From contig JAWXTP010000123.1 in assembly GCA_044433415.1 (NCBI GenBank), positions 1 through 8,956 of the forward strand: 8,956 nt of DNA, given 5' to 3'. A program made the translations under genes and the position numbers. Shown in pieces: positions 6,457 to 8,956 of the stretch. The first letter of the stretch is position 1; the number at the start of each line of letters is the position of its first letter. This stretch comes from JAWXTP01 sp044433415. Lineage in GTDB: Bacteria; Bacteroidota; Bacteroidia; Bacteroidales; Rikenellaceae. The notes under the pieces are model-generated. The model saw only the letters and a program-made list of their open reading frames with translations. It had not been told where the DNA came from and did no database searches.

Positions 6457-6576
6457 GGAAGTTCTAATAATTAAAATTATCAAAATAACGCTTAAAAAAG
6501 AGTTAAAATCCATAAAAAGATCATTTTTTTCAACATCTTGATTTTTTTACGAGTTTTGCGAATACGCCTAGTTAAC

Positions 6577-6620
6577 TCCCGAAACAAGTATCATTATGGT
6601 ACGAGTTTCGGGATTTTTTT
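6577..6620 (+). terminator. Intrinsic terminator of the hydrolase gene
   Basis: TCCCGAAAC (6577-6585) pairs perfectly with GTTTCGGGA (6605-6613) and is followed by seven T residues (6614-6620). Inside the 19-nt loop GTA/TAC and CAT/ATG can add short pairs. It lies about 120 nt after the hydrolase stop and has a T-tract only in the rightward direction. Confidence 0.88.
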
Positions 6621-6720
6621 GTTTCTAGAAGCAACATATAGATATCAGATTCTACTGAGTGTAATTTTTGTTCAGTAGGTGAATGATTTCGTTGTTTTAT
6701 GTGGAAATAAAGGATAATGT

Positions 6721-6783
6721 ATGAAGTGTGATTTTGTAATTATTAAGGAAATTTGTTTAGCAATTTTGGCTTTCTCTCTCTAA
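6721..6783 (+). CDS. Possible 20-codon leader peptide
   Basis: An ATG at 6721 follows AAAGGA (6710-6715) at a good Shine-Dalgarno distance and opens a 20-residue frame (MKCDFVIIKE..., ending ILAFSL). Its TAA (6781-6783) falls inside the left arm of the 23-bp inverted repeat. The peptide is hydrophobic at its end and has no obvious regulatory codon run. Short frames arise easily by chance in this composition, so it is listed only because of its ribosome site and its stop position at the base of a large structure. Confidence 0.2.
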   Translation: MKCDFVIIKEICLAILAFSL

Positions 6784-6795
6784 GAGAAGGCTAAT

Positions 6796-6849
6796 ATGGT
6801 GTAAAAGTATAAAAATAAGTATAAACCACCAAATTTTACACCATTTTTT
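6796..6849 (+). terminator. Possible rightward terminator inside the inverted-repeat element
   Basis: ATGGTGTAAAA (6796-6806) pairs perfectly with TTTTACACCAT (6834-6844), and a run of six T (6844-6849) overlaps and follows the stem end. The loop is long (27 nt) and AT-rich. It could end transcripts entering from the left in the present orientation. Confidence 0.45.
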
Positions 6850-6862
6850 ATATTAAAAAAAC

Positions 6863-6902
6863 ATTAAAAGTCCACTTTGTTTAGCAAAAGTGGACTTTTA
6901 AT
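6863..6902. terminator. Probable bidirectional terminator inside the inverted-repeat element
   Basis: ATTAAAAGTCCACTTT (6863-6878) pairs with 6887-6902 over 16 perfect base pairs around the 8-nt loop GTTTAGCA. Taking GTCCACTTT/AAAGTGGAC as the stem, TTTTAATCATTTT follows on the plus strand, and TTTTAATG with a T7 run follows on the minus strand. It should therefore insulate in both directions. Confidence 0.55.
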
Positions 6903-7080
6903 CATTTTAATACCCAAACAATCAAGCATTTATAAGAAACAGCCTTCTCTTAGAGAGAGAAAGAGTTTTTTGCCAAAACATTTTATGCAATTAATAAGCA
7001 TAATGAATGAATGAAAGAGAGTTTACTATCCGAGCAAAAACAAGTGAGAATAAGAGGGGAATCTAGCAAGCCTTACTGTG

Positions 7081-7169
7081 TATAGTGACTATTAATGTTG
7101 CATTCATAGCATTAAATATATTGCTTTCTTATGTTCTAAACTTTACGTTTATCGTGACAATTAATATCG
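7081..7169 (+). repeat. Degenerate direct repeat, two 20-nt copies
   Basis: TATAGTGACTATTAATGTTG (7081-7100) and TATCGTGACAATTAATATCG (7150-7169) agree at 16 of 20 positions, with starts 69 bp apart. They lie upstream of the polysaccharide genes and could be paired protein-binding sites. Chance similarity in AT-rich DNA is not excluded. Confidence 0.35.
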
Positions 7170-7404
7170 TAGTGTGGATGTGATACACTTGATCATCACA
7201 AAAAGAAAAATGAAGGTTAATAGCTAAGGGGCGCAGACTCTTTTGAATTGAGTTTGAATTGAATTTTAGATGGTTACAGACCCTTTTTCAGATTACAGCT
7301 GAGTTGAGTCTGAGATTATAATTGAGATTCTTGATCGCTTGTCGCGTCCCACCTGTCTCAACTGTCCCTTTTTTGATTAATTAAAAACAACTAAATAAAA
7401 ATCG

Positions 7405-7742
7405 ATGAAACAAAGAAAAAACCACTTATTATTAACATTTGATAGTATTATGTTATGTAGTTGCACATCGAGCAAGGAGATTTCCTACTTACAAGGGATT
7501 CCTGAGTCTTTTGAGCAAACTGTTAATGAGTCTTATGGGATTAAGATTCAGCCTGACGACCTTATTTCTATTATGGTGAACAACCATGACCACAAATTAA
7601 CACAGATGTTTAACATGCCTATGGATACTATGGTGTACGTGACCAAGTGAAGGTTATACGTAAGGAAAACGGCAAACGTACTATTGCTACTTACGCATCA
7701 ATTCTTTCAGTTCTTCTATCAGCGCTTTCTTTAGCACTATAA
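7405..7742 (+). pseudogene. Decayed Wza-like polysaccharide export lipoprotein
   Basis: Bacteroidota polysaccharide export proteins are outer-membrane lipoproteins of about 260 residues that form the exit channel for capsule or exopolysaccharide. Here the N-terminus is well preserved: signal peptide with lipobox LCSC (Cys20), TSSKEISYLQGI, then IKIQPDDLISIMVNN. The frame reaches FNMPMDTMVYVTK and stops at 7648-7650 after 81 codons. The next frame, from about 7635, reads GVRDQVKVIRKENGKRTIA, which matches the later YGKRDNV-IRE-NGKR part of the family, and then passes straight to a hydrophobic tail ending LSALSLAL with TAA at 7740-7742. Thus the central export/SLBB region of roughly 100 residues is missing, a small frameshifting loss affects the YGKRD site, and a second deletion joins the middle to the tail. 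It is followed 13 bp later by the Wzc-like gene. A short functional peptide is possible but unlikely. Confidence 0.8.
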
Positions 7743-7755
7743 CTAATTATTAATT

Positions 7756-8956
7756 ATGGAAAATAAAAATTTATCTGAATACAAAGACCCACAATCACAA
7801 CAGGAAGAGATAAATATTGCTGACCTAATAGCGATATTTATGCACCACATCTGGTTTTTTATAGTTTCTATTATCATTTGTGTTCTTCTAGCTGTTCTTT
7901 ACATTAAATCATCACCAAGTATATACTCTCGTTCAGCAACTATCTTAGTAAAAGATATGTACAACGGTGGTATGATGGGTGAATCTGCTGCCTTCCAAGA
8001 GATTTTTAACACAGGAAGCAGTACTGTGCAAAACGAAATGGGTATACTGAAAAGTAGAAGCCTAATGCGTGAGGTTGTAAAACGTCTAAACCTAGATGTT
8101 AGCTACAAAGTTAAAGAAGGACTTAAATCTGTAGAGAAATACAAGAGTACACCTCTAGAAGTTAAGTTCTTGGATATCTTACCCCACCAGACTTTCATGT
8201 TTACAGCTACCCCTATAGGTGAAGATAAGCTAGAACTAGTTTTTGAAGACCAAGAGCTAGACACTAACAAAACAGTAAAAATTGGTGACTCCGTTACAAC
8301 ATTTGCAGGAACAATGGTGATAAATTCAATATTCTTTATGAATGATGAATACATAGGTAAACCTATTACTATTACTCGTACAAATCCTGAAGTAGTTATA
8401 GAAGATTACCAAACTAAACTATCAGTAACTCAGTTAGATAAGTTTGGTTCTTTGATAAACATATCTATCACAGACGAAAGCACTAATAGAGCTGAAGATA
8501 TCCTTAACACCTTAATCGAGGCTTATCAAGATGATGCAAAAAATGATCAGAACAAAGTACTGACAAATACATCAACTTTCATAGATGAAAGACTTGCAGT
8601 TATTGAATCAGACCTTAACCAAATTGATGCTGAGATTGAGCACTACAAGAAAACCAACAAACTTACTGACGTTATATCAGAAAGTAGCATGTACCTAGAA
8701 AGTTATAGTAAACTAGACAGCGAAGGTTTAGGAGTTGAAAATCAACTGAATATGGCTGAATACATGAAGGCTTATTTAAATGATAACTCTAAACTATCTG
8801 ACCTTATCCCTTCAAATGTAGGTGTTACTGACCAAGGTCTTCAAGCTCAGATCACAGAGTACAACAGTTTACTTACTAAGCGTAACAAACTTCTTGTAAA
8901 CAGTAGTGTGAACAACCCTTTAGTAATAGACTTACAAAATACTCTTACTCCTATGA
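7756..8956 (+). CDS. Wzc-like chain-length determinant / tyrosine autokinase, N-terminal part
   Basis: The first 400 codons of an open frame are visible; it runs off the right edge without a stop. INIADLIAIFMHHIWFF leads into the first membrane helix (about 32-50), the classic start of the Wzz domain, followed by YSRSATILVKD (57-67) and the periplasmic region with NEMGILKSRSLMREVVKRL (93-111). A predicted coiled coil with FIDERLAVIESDLNQIDAEIEHYKK lies at about 275-299, and NNPLVIDLQ (386-394) resembles the NP motif before the second membrane segment. In the family, a cytoplasmic BY-kinase domain usually follows; it would lie outside the window. The protein controls polymer length and export in the inner membrane with a Wza partner. 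It starts 13 bp after the wrecked Wza-like gene. The ATG at 7756 is chosen because it opens the conserved N-terminus. Confidence 0.9.
   Translation, partial: MENKNLSEYKDPQSQQEEINIADLIAIFMHHIWFFIVSIIICVLLAVLYIKSSPSIYSRSATILVKDMYNGGMMGESAAFQEIFNTGSSTVQNEMGILKSRSLMREVVKRLNLDVSYKVKEGLKSVEKYKSTPLEVKFLDILPHQTFMFTATPIGEDKLELVFEDQELDTNKTVKIGDSVTTFAGTMVINSIFFMNDEYIGKPITITRTNPEVVIEDYQTKLSVTQLDKFGSLINISITDESTNRAEDILNTLIEAYQDDAKNDQNKVLTNTSTFIDERLAVIESDLNQIDAEIEHYKKTNKLTDVISESSMYLESYSKLDSEGLGVENQLNMAEYMKAYLNDNSKLSDLIPSNVGVTDQGLQAQITEYNSLLTKRNKLLVNSSVNNPLVIDLQNTLTPM

Larger units (their letters stand above)
6770..6963. repeat. Inverted-repeat element: 23-bp perfect arms around two hairpins
   Basis: The 23 nt at 6770-6792 (beginning CTTTCTCTCTC, ending AGAAGGCT) are the exact reverse complement of 6941-6963. 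Each arm contains a small dyad, TCTCT-A-AGAGA. Beyond the arms similarity resumes as TTTTGGC after a 9-nt insertion on the right side. The 148-bp interior holds an 11-bp stem (6796-6806 with 6834-6844) and a 16-bp stem (6863-6878 with 6887-6902). As RNA this would be a three-way junction; as DNA it resembles a foldback/MITE element or an invertible segment of the kind that controls Bacteroides surface polysaccharides. No flanking target duplication is visible and no recombinase gene is in the window. Confidence 0.8.
6457..7404. other. Gene-free region of about 950 bp upstream of the polysaccharide locus
   Basis: No convincing protein gene or tRNA is visible on either strand. The stretch contains, in order: the hydrolase terminator; a small 7-bp hairpin (CTACTGA 6652-6658 with TCAGTAG 6672-6678); a possible 20-codon peptide; a large inverted-repeat element (6770-6963) with two inner hairpins; a TTATGC/GCATAA dyad near 6984-7004; a degenerate 20-nt direct repeat (7081 and 7150); and a tandem TTTGAATTGA repeat (7242-7262). 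No exact TAnnTTTG box with a well-placed TTG was found, so the promoter of the polysaccharide operon is not identified. Confidence 0.7.

Noticed and set aside
6760..6973. Insertion sequence with target duplication at the 23-bp inverted repeats
   Set aside because: No transposase frame fits in the 148-bp interior, and the flanks are not direct repeats; only a non-autonomous or non-transposon origin remains possible.
7179..7200. TGTGAT...ATCACA dyad as a CRP-type operator
   Set aside because: The half-sites are separated by 10 nt (12 between TGTGA and TCACA), not the 6 nt of a CRP site, and such a short dyad is common by chance.
8103..8354. Minus-strand open frame of 83 codons
   Set aside because: It lies wholly within the Wzc-like gene, which has clear family features on the plus strand.

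Overview
The window looks like chromosomal DNA from a low-GC member of the Bacteroidota, most likely Bacteroidales. The evidence is the style of the proteins (an OmpH-like lipoprotein, a phosphate permease with a PhoU-like tail, and a Bacteroidota-type polysaccharide export lipoprotein followed by a Wzc-like gene), promoter boxes of the Bacteroides type (TAnnTTTG with an upstream TTG), and weak ribosome binding sites. No genus can be named from this sequence alone.

Layout: (1) 1-227 is non-coding and holds two hairpins and one copy of a structured repeat, all in the 3' flank of the next gene. (2) 228-833, minus strand, encodes an OmpH/Skp-like lipoprotein. (3) A divergent promoter region (about 950-1015) fires left into that gene and right into ruvA (1153-1761), which is followed 15 bp later by a PiT phosphate permease (1777-4005). 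(4) After a hairpin-bearing spacer comes fabG (4127-4873). Its 3' flank carries two more copies of the structured repeat and a strong intrinsic terminator (5141-5177). (5) 5233-6456 encodes a secreted alpha/beta hydrolase with its own terminator (6577-6620). (6) 6457-7404 is a gene-free stretch of about 950 bp built around a perfect 23-bp inverted repeat that encloses two strong hairpins. (7) 7405-7742 is a decayed Wza-like export lipoprotein. At 7756 a Wzc-like chain-length/tyrosine-kinase gene starts and runs off the window. This end is the beginning of an exopolysaccharide or capsule locus.

The genes are mostly housekeeping (envelope, Holliday-junction processing, phosphate uptake, fatty-acid synthesis), and adjacency does not imply a shared pathway except at the polysaccharide end.

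The most unusual signal is the three-copy repeat. It lies just past the stop codons of two unrelated genes, each time in the sense direction. It has a conserved GAAGGCTTTTCCCAATAACG block and, in two copies, an identical GC-rich 31-nt core. In each copy the core is flanked by arms whose sequence differs but which still pair with each other. That pattern of changed but complementary arms in three copies suggests a structured RNA or DNA family. Second is the 23-bp inverted-repeat element upstream of the polysaccharide locus, which is a candidate invertible or terminator-rich control region.
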